Counted from the first letter of the stretch, positions 52,141-62,364 are shown. The stretch is 64,000 nt of DNA from Paenibacillus foliorum (GCF_013141765.1 NZ_WHOD01000013.1:310001-374000); one strand, 5' to 3'. Numbers and translations are program-made. Notes: generated by a model not told the origin, from the sequence alone.

Positions 52141-52301
52141 AACTGATAAAATTATAAATTATACATTCAATAAGTCGGGTGCTATACTTTTTACATAGAG
52201 TTTACAAACAGTATCTTGCCAATCTTTAGACGGAGGGGATCGGGAGAAAGAAGACTGTCCAAGACATACTTCTTCTAAGAAATACAGAGATGAGGACACA
52301 T

Positions 52302-53642
52302 ATGGAACTCGTATACCGCTATATCGAAGAGCATCAAGACATGTACGTGAAATGGTTGCAGGATTTATGTCAAATTCCAAGCGTCTCTACTCAAAACAGA
52401 GGGATTCAAGAAGCCTCTCAGATGGTAGCAGATTTCTTGAAGCAGCAGGGTGGTTGCACAGAAATTATCGCAACTACAGGCCACCCGGTTGTGTATGGTC
52501 ATTTTTTTTCGGGCGATAAGAAAACGATTTCATTTTACAATCATTATGATGTCCAGCCGGAAGATCCAATCGAATCCTGGCATTGTGATCCATTCGCAGC
52601 CGAAATTCATGGAGACGTATTGACCGCCAGAGGCTCCGCAGATAATAAGGGCGCCCTTATGGCACGCATTTGCGCGATTCATGCTTACCAGCAGGTGTAT
52701 GGAGAACTCCCCATTAATGTGAAATTCATTGTGGAAGGGGAGGAGGAGAAGGGAAGCCTTAACCTGCCTGATTTTATCGAGAAGCATCCAGATAAGGTGC
52801 AGGCTGATCTGTGTATCTGGGAGAATGGTATTATTTATTCGGATAAAAGCATCGAGCTCAAAATGGGAACAAAGGGAATTTTGTATATTGAACTGGCAGC
52901 AAAGGGAGCCAATTCGGATATGCACTCCTTGAATGCTGCAATTGTTGAGAATCCCGCTTGGCGATTGGTATGGGCATTAAGTACCTTGAAAGATCAAGAA
53001 GAGAAAGTTCTAATAGACAAATTCTATGATCGTGTCTTGCTAATATCGGACGATGAGAGAAAAATTCTTGAATCGATGGATTACCCGGAAGAAGAAACCT
53101 TGCAAAGGTACGGACTAAATCAATTTTTATTGAACTTAACTGGAACCCCATTAAAAGAGAAGCTCATCTTCCAGCCAACCTGCAATATTTGCGGTATTTA
53201 CTCGGGCTATTCCGGGGAAGGCTCCAAAACAGTTCTACCTTCCGAAGCGAGAGCCAAGCTAGACTTCCGTTTGGTTCCGGATCAAGATCCTGAAGAAATT
53301 GTACAGCTGCTCAGAGAGCATCTGGATCGTCATGGCTTTGAGGATATTGAAATATTCGCCAGAAAGGGAACACGTGCCGCCAAAACGGATCCTGGTCATC
53401 CGCTTGTTGTTAAAGTGATGCAGGCTGCGGAAAAAGTAAGCGGGAAACCCCCGCAGAAGGTTCTAATGAACCCTGGCTCAGGGCCGATGTACCGGCTTTG
53501 TCAGCAGTTCGGTATCCCGACGGTTGGTTTCGGTGTTGGCAACAGCGATTCAAGGAAACATGCGCCTAATGAAAATATTTACGTGAGTGATTACATTTAT
53601 GGTATCAAGATGGTAGCTGCGGTGATCCGCGAGTTTGCTTAA
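52302..53642 (+). CDS. M20-family dipeptidase
   Basis: A 446-residue zinc metallopeptidase: YNHYDVQPEDP (first His and Asp), RGSADNKGALMARI (bridging Asp), EGEEEKGS (catalytic Glu pair), and a C-terminal GSGPMYRLC... HAPNENIYV (last His). It matches M20 dipeptidases/carnosinase-like enzymes that cut dipeptides in the cytoplasm. Start 52302 follows GAGG by 6 bases. It heads a probable operon with the dipeptide ABC importer 52 bases downstream. Confidence 0.88.
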   Translation: MELVYRYIEEHQDMYVKWLQDLCQIPSVSTQNRGIQEASQMVADFLKQQGGCTEIIATTGHPVVYGHFFSGDKKTISFYNHYDVQPEDPIESWHCDPFAAEIHGDVLTARGSADNKGALMARICAIHAYQQVYGELPINVKFIVEGEEEKGSLNLPDFIEKHPDKVQADLCIWENGIIYSDKSIELKMGTKGILYIELAAKGANSDMHSLNAAIVENPAWRLVWALSTLKDQEEKVLIDKFYDRVLLISDDERKILESMDYPEEETLQRYGLNQFLLNLTGTPLKEKLIFQPTCNICGIYSGYSGEGSKTVLPSEARAKLDFRLVPDQDPEEIVQLLREHLDRHGFEDIEIFARKGTRAAKTDPGHPLVVKVMQAAEKVSGKPPQKVLMNPGSGPMYRLCQQFGIPTVGFGVGNSDSRKHAPNENIYVSDYIYGIKMVAAVIREFA

Positions 53643-53694
53643 ACCGGTCTTTTCATTTTTAATATAAATACATGTTAACGAGGGGGAAATTGTT

Positions 53695-55230
53695 TTGAAA
53701 AAGACTTCATTATTACTGGTTTTAGCATTTGTTCTTCTCCTATCTGCCTGTAGCAGCGGTTCGTCTGGAGGCGATAGCGCCGGTGTTTCTAAGGATTTAG
53801 TAGTTGCCCTTGGTTCTGAGCCGGTTACCTTGGATCCACAGGATACTAGCGACGGCATATCCAATAATGCGAACGAGCTGTTATTCGACAAGCTGGTTAC
53901 CTTGGATAAAAACAATACGATTGTTCCTCAATTGGCTAAAGAATGGACCACATCTCCAGATGGAAAAAAGATCACTTTTAAACTTCGTGAAGGAGCAAAA
54001 TTTCAAGACGGCACACCTGTTAATGCAGAAGCCGTAAAATTCACCTTTGACCGAGTTATTAACAAGGATAATAAGCTGAATCGCTATTCTTTATATGCGG
54101 AGTTTATTGATAAAGTTAATGTCGATAGCGAGTATCAAGTGAGCTTTGATCTGAAATTTCCTTTCGGCCCTGCATTGATTACCTTTGCACACACAAACGG
54201 CGGTATCCATAGCCCTAAGAACGTAAAAGAGAAGGGCAAAGAAGTTGGTAAATCCCCAGTTGGAGCCGGTCCTTACAAATTAAAGGAATGGGTTCCTGGC
54301 AACAAGGTTGTGTTTGAGGCTAATCCCGATTATTGGGGAGATAAACCAAAAATGAAAACCATTACGTTCAAAACGGTAGCTGAAAATTCCGCACGCTCCA
54401 TCATGCTTGAAACCGGTGAAGCGGATATCATCGTTCCCGTTGTTACTTCCGATGTAGACCGTCTTAAAACAAATGACAAAATTAAAATCAATGTGGAGCC
54501 AAGCTCCAGAAACCTATACATGTCCATTAATACAACAAGAGCGCCATTCGATAATGTGAAGGCTCGCCAAGCGATCAACTATGCAGTAGATAAAGAAACG
54601 ATTGTTAAGAAAATCATGTCCGGCCAAGCCAAAGTGGCTGAAGCGGCAATTGGTGATATGGTGTGGGGTTATTCCTCGGTAGGCGCATACCCGTACGATC
54701 CTGAGAAAGCGAAGCAATTGCTGGCAGAAGCAGGAGTTGCGCCAGGAACAACGTTAAAATTATGGACGCCGGACGGCCGTTATTTGATGGACCGCCAAAT
54801 CGCCGAATATATTCAAGGCAACCTGCAGGCTGTAGGGTTTAAAGTCGAATACCGCAAATGGGAATTCGGTGCATTCCAAGAAGCAACTCGCGATCCGAAG
54901 GCTGAATTCAATTTGGCTTTGAACAGCTGGGGCACTTCCACGAATGACGCAGACTGGGGCTTGAGACCGATCTTGATGACCAAGGGCGCGAGTAACTATT
55001 CCAAGCTGTCTAATCCTGATTTGGATGTTCTAATTGATAAAGGGATGAAAACCGCTAACCCGGATGATCGTAAAAAGGTTTACGGCGATGCTCTTAAGCT
55101 GATCAAAGACCAAGCTCCTTGGATTTTCCTGCTCGATTACAAACAAACCTCAGGATATAAGAGCAATCTTGACAATGTATACAATTGGAATAACGAGCGA
55201 CTTATCCTTCGTGATGTTGTGAAAAAATAA
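53695..55230 (+). CDS. Di/oligopeptide ABC transporter binding lipoprotein (DppA/DppE-like)
   Basis: A 511-residue family 5 solute-binding lipoprotein: signal KKTSLLLVLAFVLLLSACSS (Cys about 19), then DLVVALGSEPVTLDPQDTSD, FKLREGAKFQDGTPVNAEAV, GPYKLKEWVPGNKVVFEANP, and ARQAINYAVDKETIV. The TTG start has AGGGGG upstream. Family members bind dipeptides, oligopeptides, nickel or glutathione; flanking M20 peptidases suggest dipeptides or acylated amino acids. Confidence 0.88.
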   Translation: MKKTSLLLVLAFVLLLSACSSGSSGGDSAGVSKDLVVALGSEPVTLDPQDTSDGISNNANELLFDKLVTLDKNNTIVPQLAKEWTTSPDGKKITFKLREGAKFQDGTPVNAEAVKFTFDRVINKDNKLNRYSLYAEFIDKVNVDSEYQVSFDLKFPFGPALITFAHTNGGIHSPKNVKEKGKEVGKSPVGAGPYKLKEWVPGNKVVFEANPDYWGDKPKMKTITFKTVAENSARSIMLETGEADIIVPVVTSDVDRLKTNDKIKINVEPSSRNLYMSINTTRAPFDNVKARQAINYAVDKETIVKKIMSGQAKVAEAAIGDMVWGYSSVGAYPYDPEKAKQLLAEAGVAPGTTLKLWTPDGRYLMDRQIAEYIQGNLQAVGFKVEYRKWEFGAFQEATRDPKAEFNLALNSWGTSTNDADWGLRPILMTKGASNYSKLSNPDLDVLIDKGMKTANPDDRKKVYGDALKLIKDQAPWIFLLDYKQTSGYKSNLDNVYNWNNERLILRDVVKK

Positions 55231-55244
55231 CAAAAAGCTTTAGT

Positions 55245-55275
55245 AGAATAGGGGGAACTTGCATCCCCCTATTCT
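55245..55275 (+). terminator. Intercistronic terminator-like hairpin
   Basis: AGAATAGGGGG (55245-55255) pairs with CCCCCTATTCT (55265-55275), followed by ATTCTTGT. It lies between binding protein and first permease and likely attenuates or protects mRNA so that more binding protein is made. Confidence 0.7.
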
Positions 55276-55298
55276 ATTCTTGTAAAGGAGGCGCCAGG

Positions 55299-56219
55299 TT
55301 GTTTAGCTATATTATAAAGCGTGTACTGCAAATGATTCCTACTTTGATAGGTGTATCCATTCTCGTATTTATTCTGATCCACTCTGTTCCAGGAGATCCA
55401 GCCCGGCTAGTTGCCGGAAATGACGCCACCGAAGAAGACGTTGCAATGGTTCGAGAACGCTTAGGATTAAATCAGCCTTTGCATGTGCAATACGGAACGT
55501 ATGTGGTCAACCTGGCAAAAGGTGATCTTGGAACATCGCTGCGCTCTGATCGGCCCGTGCTGACAGAAATTCTTACGAGATTCCCAACAACGATCATGCT
55601 TACCGTTATGGCCATTATCATTATGATTATTGTAGGTCTGTTTGCCGGGATTTTCTCTGCGACTAAGCCTAACAGTATAAGGGATAATGCAACGATGATG
55701 TTTTCTTTATTCGGTATTTCCATGCCGGTATTTTGGTTAGGACTCATGTTAATCTTAATTTTTTCCTATTATCTTCGTATACTGCCTTCCGGTGGCAGCG
55801 ATGGGTTTAAGTATTTTATACTTCCTGCGTTTGCGATTGGATTGTCCTCATCTGCTATTTTGGCCCGTCTTACTCGCTCTTCCGTATTGGAAGTCATTCA
55901 TCAAGACTTTGTTCGTACGGCTAGAGCCAAAGGGGTTAAGGAAAAAGTGGTTATCTACAAGCATACTTTGAAAAACGCACTAATTCCGATAATTACGATC
56001 ATTGGTTTGGAATTTGGTCATTTATTGGGAGGAGCGGTACTAGCTGAGACGGTTTTCTCAATGAATGGGCTTGGACGTTATGTGATTCAATCGATTCAAT
56101 TCCGTGATTATCCGGCGATTCAAGGCACAGTTCTTTTTATCGCAACCATATTTGTCATTGTAAACCTGATCGTCGATCTATGTTACAGCCTAGTCGATCC
56201 TAGGGTTAGATACGATTAA
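55299..56219 (+). CDS. Peptide ABC transporter permease (DppB-like)
   Basis: A 306-residue permease with six TM helices: MFSYIIKRVLQMIPTLIGVS, PGDPARL motif, and the EAA loop VRTARAKGVKEKVVIYKHTL. TTG start after AAAGGAGG. It pairs with the DppC-like protein. Confidence 0.9.
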   Translation: MFSYIIKRVLQMIPTLIGVSILVFILIHSVPGDPARLVAGNDATEEDVAMVRERLGLNQPLHVQYGTYVVNLAKGDLGTSLRSDRPVLTEILTRFPTTIMLTVMAIIIMIIVGLFAGIFSATKPNSIRDNATMMFSLFGISMPVFWLGLMLILIFSYYLRILPSGGSDGFKYFILPAFAIGLSSSAILARLTRSSVLEVIHQDFVRTARAKGVKEKVVIYKHTLKNALIPIITIIGLEFGHLLGGAVLAETVFSMNGLGRYVIQSIQFRDYPAIQGTVLFIATIFVIVNLIVDLCYSLVDPRVRYD

Positions 56220-56234
56220 GAAAGGAGCAAATTC

Positions 56235-57146
56235 ATGAGTCAGTCAGCATCGGCAGCACAAGTAGCACAAGTTGAAAGCAATCCATTTGAACAATCCTAT
56301 ACGCCGCGTTCGCCAATGCAAATGATGGTGAGCCGCTTCAAAAAAAATAAACGGGCTATGGTCGGACTATGGATGGTCACTATCTTTGTAATCGTCGCTC
56401 TGCTTGCGCGTTGGATTGCTCCTTACGATCCATTCGTTCAAAACATGGAGATCATGCTTGAATCTCCTACATGGAGCCATCCGTTCGGCACGGATGAATT
56501 CGGCCGGGATATTTTTTCGAGGGTCATATATGGAGCCCAGATTTCATTAATGATCGGGATTGTCGGTGTATTAATCTCCGTCATTCTCGGAGTAGCATTA
56601 GGTACAATATCCGGTTACTTCGGCGGATATATTGATTCTTTAATTATGCGTATCATGGACATATTCATGGCATTTCCTAGCTTTTTGTTGGCATTAGCCA
56701 TCGTGAGCGTACTGGGACCAAGCATGATCAATGTGATGATAGCCATCGGTATTTTTTCAGTGCCGACCTTTTCCCGAATTTCTAGAAGCGCGGTCATTTC
56801 CGTGAAAAATAAAGAATATATTGAAGCCGCAAAAGCGATGGGCGCTACTAATGCACTCATTATATTTAAGCATGTGGTTCCAAACAGCATTGCGCCTATT
56901 ATTGTTCTTTCCACACTGCGAATAGCTACAGCGATTTTGACAGCATCCGGTCTAAGCTTTCTGGGTATGGGTGCACAGCCTCCTACACCAGAATGGGGAG
57001 CCATGCTGAGCACCGGACGGGAATATCTGCGGACAGCTCCGCATGTAAGCACAATTCCTGGCTTGGCTATTATGTTCATGGTATTAGCCTTTAACATGCT
57101 GGGAGACGGTCTGCGGGATGCCTTGGATCCTAAGATGAAGCTGTAA
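56235..57146 (+). CDS. Peptide ABC transporter permease (DppC-like)
   Basis: A 303-residue permease. It has an N-terminal cytoplasmic extension (QSASAAQVAQ) of about 45 residues, HPFGTDEFGRDIFSRVIYGA (the OppC signature), and the EAA loop EAAKAMGATNALIIFKHVV. AAAGGAG precedes ATG 56235; spacing to dppB is 15 bases. Confidence 0.9.
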   Translation: MSQSASAAQVAQVESNPFEQSYTPRSPMQMMVSRFKKNKRAMVGLWMVTIFVIVALLARWIAPYDPFVQNMEIMLESPTWSHPFGTDEFGRDIFSRVIYGAQISLMIGIVGVLISVILGVALGTISGYFGGYIDSLIMRIMDIFMAFPSFLLALAIVSVLGPSMINVMIAIGIFSVPTFSRISRSAVISVKNKEYIEAAKAMGATNALIIFKHVVPNSIAPIIVLSTLRIATAILTASGLSFLGMGAQPPTPEWGAMLSTGREYLRTAPHVSTIPGLAIMFMVLAFNMLGDGLRDALDPKMKL

Positions 57147-57191
57147 TTTTAGTTAAACGGAATAACTCTGTTATACGGGAGGGTAAACACA

Positions 57192-58190
57192 TTGAAGAAG
57201 AAGCTGTTGGAAATTAAAGAGCTCAAAACGTATTTTTATTCTGATGAAGGTGTTGTTCCGGCAGTTGACGGGGTGGACATCACGATATATGAGGGCGAAA
57301 CGGTTGGTATAGTCGGGGAGTCCGGCTGTGGCAAAAGTGTAACCTCTTTAACTACAATGCGGCTAACTCCTGGGAAAGTAGTCGGAGGGTCGATTGAGTT
57401 TAACGGTAAAGACATTTTATCTATTCCGGAAGCTAAGATGCGAGAAATTCGGGGCAATGAAATGGCCATGATCTTTCAGGAGCCGATGACTTCCTTAAAT
57501 CCGGTGTTCACTATAGGGCAGCAGATCGGTGAATCGGTGGAAATTCATTTAAACTACAGCAAGTCAAAAGCAAGGGCGCATGCGATAGAAATGCTCAAGC
57601 TAGTCGGCATTCCAAGACCGGAGCAAATTGTAGATGAGTATCCGCATCAGCTTTCTGGCGGCATGAGGCAGCGTGTCATGATTGCTATGGCGATGTCCTG
57701 TCAACCCAAGCTGCTAATCGCTGATGAACCGACAACGGCCTTGGATGTAACCATTCAGGCTCAGATTCTGGATTTGATGAGAAAATTAAGGGTGGAGCAA
57801 AATACGTCGATTATGATGATCACCCATGATTTAGGCGTTGTAGCTGAGATGTGTGACCGTGTTGTAGTTATGTATAGCGGGAAGGTTGTGGAAGAAGGGG
57901 ATGTCATCACAATCTTTACCAATCCCAAGCATCCTTACACACAAGGCTTAATGAAATCGATCCCTACTTTGGATTCGCAAGAAAAAAGGCTGCATTCCAT
58001 CAAAGGAAATGTGCCGATCCCAGGCAGCTTGCGCAAAGGCTGCTCGTTTGCCCCAAGATGCGAATTTGCTATGGACAAATGTCAGCAGGATGCACCGCAG
58101 CTGGAAGAAGTCGAAGCCGGACATTACAGCCGTTGCTGGCTTCATTCAATTCATCAGGGGGAGACCCGCAATGACAAAACCGCTAATTGA
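57192..58190 (+). CDS. Peptide ABC transporter ATPase (DppD-like)
   Basis: A 332-residue ATPase: Walker [14 protein letters not shown]-loop [12 protein letters not shown], signature [15 protein letters not shown], Walker [13 protein letters not shown]. The C-terminal oligo_HPY domain contains [18 protein letters not shown] with cysteines that in relatives hold an iron-sulfur cluster. The TTG start follows GGGAGGG. It overlaps the next gene by 20 bases. Confidence 0.9.
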   Translation: MKKKLLEIKELKTYFYSDEGVVPAVDGVDITIYEGETVGIVGESGCGKSVTSLTTMRLTPGKVVGGSIEFNGKDILSIPEAKMREIRGNEMAMIFQEPMTSLNPVFTIGQQIGESVEIHLNYSKSKARAHAIEMLKLVGIPRPEQIVDEYPHQLSGGMRQRVMIAMAMSCQPKLLIADEPTTALDVTIQAQILDLMRKLRVEQNTSIMMITHDLGVVAEMCDRVVVMYSGKVVEEGDVITIFTNPKHPYTQGLMKSIPTLDSQEKRLHSIKGNVPIPGSLRKGCSFAPRCEFAMDKCQQDAPQLEEVEAGHYSRCWLHSIHQGETRNDKTAN

Positions 58191-59136
58191 AGTAAAAAAT
58201 CTAAAGAAATACTTCCCCATCAAAAAGGGGATTTTCAGTCAAACAGTAAATTATGTTAAAGCGGTGGATGGACTCGATTTTAACATTTATAGAGGAGAAA
58301 CGCTTGGTTTAGTTGGAGAAAGTGGATGTGGTAAATCCACGACCGGACGGACGCTACTTCAGCTGCTTGAGCCTACAGAGGGTGAAGTGCTCTATGAGGG
58401 GAAAAACCTCGTTGGCATGAATCCAACAGAACTAAGAAAGCTGCGTAGAGACTTGCAAATCATTTTTCAAGATCCATACGCATCTCTTGATCCACGTCTG
58501 ACTGTTGGGGACATCATAGCGGAGCCGTTAAAAATTCACCGCCTTGCCCATGGCAAAGAAGTGGACCGGCAGGTTGAAGAATTGCTAAATGTCGTTGGCT
58601 TAAGCAGTTATCATGCCAAACGGTATGCACATGAGTTCAGCGGTGGTCAGCGTCAGCGAATCGGGATTGCGCGCGCTTTGGCTTTGAAGCCTAAGCTGAT
58701 TGTAGCCGATGAACCGGTATCTGCCTTGGATGTATCCATTCAATCTCAGGTTATTAATTTGCTGCAAGATCTGCAGGAGCAGTTTCAACTAACCTATTTA
58801 TTCATTGCCCATGATTTGAGCGTTGTTAAGCATATCAGTGATCGGATAGGCGTGATGTATTTAGGCCGAATCGTCGAGCTTTCGGATAAGAATGAACTTT
58901 TCAATAATCCGAAGCATCCTTATACCAAAGCTTTACTGTCCGCAGTGCCTGTTCCTAATCCTTTAATTAAAAAGGAAAGAATCGTACTGCAAGGAGATGT
59001 GCCTAGCCCAGCGAATCCGCCTTCTGGTTGTACATTCCACCCGCGGTGCAGCGAATGCATGGCCATTTGCAAGACGGAGAAGCCTGCGTTAAAAGAAGTA
59101 GACGGTCAATTAGTTGCCTGTCATTTGTATAATTAA
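58171..59136 (+). CDS. Peptide ABC transporter ATPase (DppF-like)
   Basis: A 321-residue ATPase: Walker [16 protein letters not shown]-loop [11 protein letters not shown], signature [15 protein letters not shown], Walker [14 protein letters not shown]-terminal oligo_HPY with [17 protein letters not shown]. Start 58171 lies in the end of dppD with GGGGGAG upstream; the upstream in-frame ATG is a chance read in the overlapping gene. It forms the heterodimeric ATPase with DppD. Confidence 0.9.
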   Translation: MTKPLIEVKNLKKYFPIKKGIFSQTVNYVKAVDGLDFNIYRGETLGLVGESGCGKSTTGRTLLQLLEPTEGEVLYEGKNLVGMNPTELRKLRRDLQIIFQDPYASLDPRLTVGDIIAEPLKIHRLAHGKEVDRQVEELLNVVGLSSYHAKRYAHEFSGGQRQRIGIARALALKPKLIVADEPVSALDVSIQSQVINLLQDLQEQFQLTYLFIAHDLSVVKHISDRIGVMYLGRIVELSDKNELFNNPKHPYTKALLSAVPVPNPLIKKERIVLQGDVPSPANPPSGCTFHPRCSECMAICKTEKPALKEVDGQLVACHLYN

Positions 59137-59164
59137 CAAGAATGATTTTTTGGAGGTAGTGCAT

Positions 59165-60352
59165 GTGAGTAAGTCAAAACATCAAATATATGCTTCAGTT
59201 GACAATCTTCGTGATTCGATAATCGATATCAATGATTTCATTCATGATCATCCTGAATTAGGGAATAATGAGTTTCAAGCAGTAGAACTATTAACTCGTA
59301 CCTTATCCGATCATCATTTCCATGTCGAGCAGGGCGTGGCGGATTTACCGACGGCCTTTATAGCGACTTATACCCATAATGGAGGCGGACCGCGAATTGG
59401 TTTGCTCTGTGAATACGATGCTTTGCCAGGATTAGGCCATGGATGCGGGCATAACCTGCAAGCCTCTTCTATTGTAGGAGCAGCGATTGCACTCTCGCAA
59501 AATTTGGGAGATTTGCCTGCTACGATCCTCGTATACGGGACTCCGGCAGAAGAAACGACTAGCGGCAAATTGCCTATGATCCGAGCGGGTTTGTTTGACG
59601 ACCTGGATGTTGCCTTAATGATGCATGGGGGCGACCGCACAACGGTGGACGGCAAATCGCTTGCGATGAACTTAATCGATTTCGTTTTTGAAGGCAAGGC
59701 TGCGCATGCAGCAGTAGCCCCGGAGAAAGGGATTAGCGCTCTGGACGGTATTCTTATGACCTTTAACGCTATTGAATACTTGCGTGAGCATGTTCGTCCT
59801 GACGTGAAAATGCATGGCGTGATCACGAACGGTGGAGTTGCTGCCAATATCGTCCCTGATCTGGCTGTAGCCCAGTTTTATGTACGGGCCGCTGACCGCC
59901 CGTATTTGGATACGGTGTTGGAGCGGGTGTACAATGCAGCACGTGGTGCAGCTCTATCGACCGGCAGCAAGCTAACAATTAACCAAGTGAAAAAGTGCGA
60001 GAACAAAGTCAATGTCGATAAGTTGAACCAACTCTTGTTGAAAAATGCGGAAGAGGCCGGTATTAAAGAAATATCTCCTCCGCGTTCAAGTACAGGCTCC
60101 ACTGATTTCGGCAATGTAACCTATCTTGTTCCCGGTGCTTGTCTTCGTGTCGCTTTTGTTCCATTCGGCACCTCCAGCCATTCCACGGAATGGGTAGAAG
60201 CTGGAATAAGTGAGGCAGGTCATAATGCTGTAATATCAGCGGCCAAATCTATTGCCGGCACTGCTTATGATTTAATCGAGAATCCTAGCCTGCTTCAAGA
60301 AGTTAAGGAAGAGTTTCATAATGCTAAGGAAGCTTTTCTCAAGAACCTGTAA
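59165..60352 (+). CDS. M20-family amidohydrolase (AbgB/ArgE-like)
   Basis: A 395-residue metallo-amidohydrolase: EYDALPGLGHGCGHNLQASS (metal-binding D and H residues), YGTPAEETTSGK (Glu pair), FEGKAAHAAVAPEKGIS (dimerisation domain His), and a C-terminal SSHSTEWVEAG. This group cuts N-acyl amino acids or p-aminobenzoyl-glutamate. GTG 59165 lies 8 bases after GGAGG; GTG 59159 would be too close. It ends the peptide-use operon. Confidence 0.87.
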   Translation: MSKSKHQIYASVDNLRDSIIDINDFIHDHPELGNNEFQAVELLTRTLSDHHFHVEQGVADLPTAFIATYTHNGGGPRIGLLCEYDALPGLGHGCGHNLQASSIVGAAIALSQNLGDLPATILVYGTPAEETTSGKLPMIRAGLFDDLDVALMMHGGDRTTVDGKSLAMNLIDFVFEGKAAHAAVAPEKGISALDGILMTFNAIEYLREHVRPDVKMHGVITNGGVAANIVPDLAVAQFYVRAADRPYLDTVLERVYNAARGAALSTGSKLTINQVKKCENKVNVDKLNQLLLKNAEEAGIKEISPPRSSTGSTDFGNVTYLVPGACLRVAFVPFGTSSHSTEWVEAGISEAGHNAVISAAKSIAGTAYDLIENPSLLQEVKEEFHNAKEAFLKNL

Positions 60353-60358
60353 TCATGG

Positions 60359-60397
60359 AAAAAGACTGAAGAATTTTATTATTCTTCAGTCTTTTTT
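60359..60397. terminator. Terminator of the peptide-use operon
   Basis: AAAAAGACTGAAGAAT pairs with ATTCTTCAGTCTTTTT, then T-run. The LysR gene converges from the other side. Confidence 0.9.
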
Positions 60398-60492
60398 AAT
60401 ATATAAGTTTTGGTATAAGCACGTACAGTGTACCCATTAGTTGTTGCTGCTGCTGATAACCGTTTCTCAGTGTTCCTTTAAATGGATAGGGG

Positions 60493-61410
60493 CTAAATCG
60501 GTTGGAGGAACGTGTGCAGGTTTAACGATTTAATATGATTCACAAATTCATTCACCAAATGTAACTCCAATGAGGATTCTTTGTATATAAGCCATGTTTT
60601 TCTTACCAAGGGCTGCCCATTCTGAAATATCATCGGGTATTTATAGAAGGAATCCTCTGCATTCAAGCAGATTTGGGGAACAATAGAATAACCTAGTCCG
60701 TGCTTCACCAGCTGTTTGCATGTTTCATAATTGTTCACGTTCATTGTAATCAGCGGTGGAATGTTAAACCGATCCTTCCACCATCCGTCGATTACTTCCA
60801 TGAGAAAGGTATCAGGCTTATAGCCGAATTTGTTCAGAGGGAGTACACTGGAGCGGTAATTAATTCGATGCAGTACAGGTAAATGATCCAGCTCGATTTC
60901 TTTTTTTGAAATAATATAAAAAGGATCTTCACTGATCAAATATTTTTGATCGATCCAGTTGAATTCTCCTCTTACTATTCCGACATGAACACTGCCGTTT
61001 TCCAATGCTTGAAAGATCTCTTGATTTGTAGTGGTGTTAAGAACGATTTGTATTTTCGGATGCTGCTCCAGAAACTGTTGTAGGATCGGCGCTAGCTTAT
61101 ATTGCGTAAAGTGGCCGGATGCTCCAAGTCTCAGCGTTCCCTGAATTTCGCTTTTTAAATTGATAATTAATTCTTTAAACCGCTGCTCTTCCTGCAATGA
61201 TTTCCTGGCATAGTCGACAAGCTGCTTTCCTTCAGAGGTGAATTTGATATTCTTTCCTGACTTTTGAACAATTTGCAATTGAAATTGCTTCTCCAGCTGT
61301 CTGATTCTATAGGTTAAGGCAGGTTGAGTTATGTAGAGGCGTTCCGCTGCCTTGGATAAATTCTGTTCTTCAAATATAATGAGCAGCACTTTACAGTCTT
61401 TTTCATCCAT
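60493..61410 (-). CDS. LysR-family regulator
   Basis: A 305-residue LTTR: an N-terminal winged helix LSKAAERLYITQPALTYRIR, QLEKQFQLQIVQKSGKNIKF, then the co-inducer domain from about 90 (LRLGASGHFTQYKLAPIL). It is convergent with the peptide-use operon, which it may regulate; LysR genes commonly lie beside M20/dpp operons, but the usual divergent layout is absent. Effector unknown. Confidence 0.87.
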   Translation of the reverse strand: MDEKDCKVLLIIFEEQNLSKAAERLYITQPALTYRIRQLEKQFQLQIVQKSGKNIKFTSEGKQLVDYARKSLQEEQRFKELIINLKSEIQGTLRLGASGHFTQYKLAPILQQFLEQHPKIQIVLNTTTNQEIFQALENGSVHVGIVRGEFNWIDQKYLISEDPFYIISKKEIELDHLPVLHRINYRSSVLPLNKFGYKPDTFLMEVIDGWWKDRFNIPPLITMNVNNYETCKQLVKHGLGYSIVPQICLNAEDSFYKYPMIFQNGQPLVRKTWLIYKESSLELHLVNEFVNHIKSLNLHTFLQPI

Positions 61411-61897
61411 ATTGTTGCGATCCCTCTAATTCATTGGTCTGATTGTAGCCCGGAAGCTTGAACGTATTAGTATTATTATACTGTTGTTTTTAAAGCTTTC
61501 ATACAAAATATTAACATCAAAAAGGCATTCAACATGAATAAAACAACACCTTTACTTAGGAGGCTGCAGTTTTACCATATATATTGAAACTCCATGAAGT
61601 ATGCTTCCTGATTAAAAAGCAAAATATAAGAAAGTGGAAAACAAAAATATTGATAATTTTAGACAAATTTTTGAACAAACGGCTTGTTGCAAGCGGCATT
61701 TGGGTATACAATAGAGTCTCAAAGTATTACTCGTTCGCAGCAGCTTAGTTAGGACAAACTCTAATATCTATGTGAAGAATTTCACGAAGGCCAAATATAA
61801 TAAATGATAGTTTATTTATATTTTATACAGATAGGGACTGTCAATTTTACGCTGCGAGCTGGTACAAAGCACATGAATTAAGGAGGAGAATGTAGAA
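61411..61897. other. Intergenic region with yjlC-ndh control sequences
   Basis: 487 bases between the divergent LysR and yjlC genes. Contains a SigA promoter (TTGTTG 61684-61689, 17 bases, TACAAT 61707-61712), a Rex-type box (61771-61786), and a second possible -10 TATAAT at 61796-61801. The left 270 bases show no gene or obvious motif. Confidence 0.55.
61771..61786. promoter_or_regulatory. Rex-type redox operator upstream of yjlC-ndh
   Basis: TGTGAA-GAAT-TTCACG matches the Rex box TTGTGAA-N4-TTCACAA at every position of the core GTGAA-N4-TTCAC. In B. subtilis the NADH-responsive repressor Rex controls yjlC-ndh. It lies between the upstream promoter and the coding region and would overlap the -35 region of a second promoter (TATAAT 61796). 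Confidence 0.75.
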
Positions 61898-62335
61898 ATG
61901 TCACAAACAACTGCTCAGAGATCTGTTGAAGAAGCTTCCGCGGTACAAGGAGTCATGAAGCCAGATGTGTTGGATCAATTGTTAAAACCAGAGGTGCAGG
62001 AAGCGTTGACTGTGTTGGTTGATCAACTTCCAAAGCTTGCTGAAATGATGGCTCTGCTTACAAAGACGTATGATTTGGCACAAAAGGTAGCAACAGACCG
62101 AGTGCTTATTCAGGATATGGTAGGCGGCATCCAAGAAGTGGTGAAGCCTATTGAGGAAAAAGTTAGAGGTTATGCGTCTGCAGCTATAGAAGCCAATGAC
62201 CGCGCGGAGCAAAGCGAAGCAACGATTGGTTTATTTGGCATGATGAAGCTGTTAAAGGATCCAGAATTGCAACGGATGCTTCGTTTTAGCCAAGCGTACC
62301 TGGATATTTTGGGCGAGAGAAAGAAACAAGACTAA
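61898..62335 (+). CDS. yjlC: DUF1641 protein, YjlC-like
   Basis: A 145-residue protein of the DUF1641 family (LDQLLKPEVQEALTVLVDQL, LPKLAEMMALLTKTYDLAQK, LFGMMKLLKDPELQRMLRF). The family is all-helical and often encoded with NADH dehydrogenase II or formate dehydrogenase; the function is unknown. AAGGAGGAG precedes the ATG. Co-transcribed with ndh 29 bases downstream, as in B. subtilis. Confidence 0.9.
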   Translation: MSQTTAQRSVEEASAVQGVMKPDVLDQLLKPEVQEALTVLVDQLPKLAEMMALLTKTYDLAQKVATDRVLIQDMVGGIQEVVKPIEEKVRGYASAAIEANDRAEQSEATIGLFGMMKLLKDPELQRMLRFSQAYLDILGERKKQD

Positions 62336-62364
62336 ACTAACCTGTTAAAGGACGGAGGATAAAC

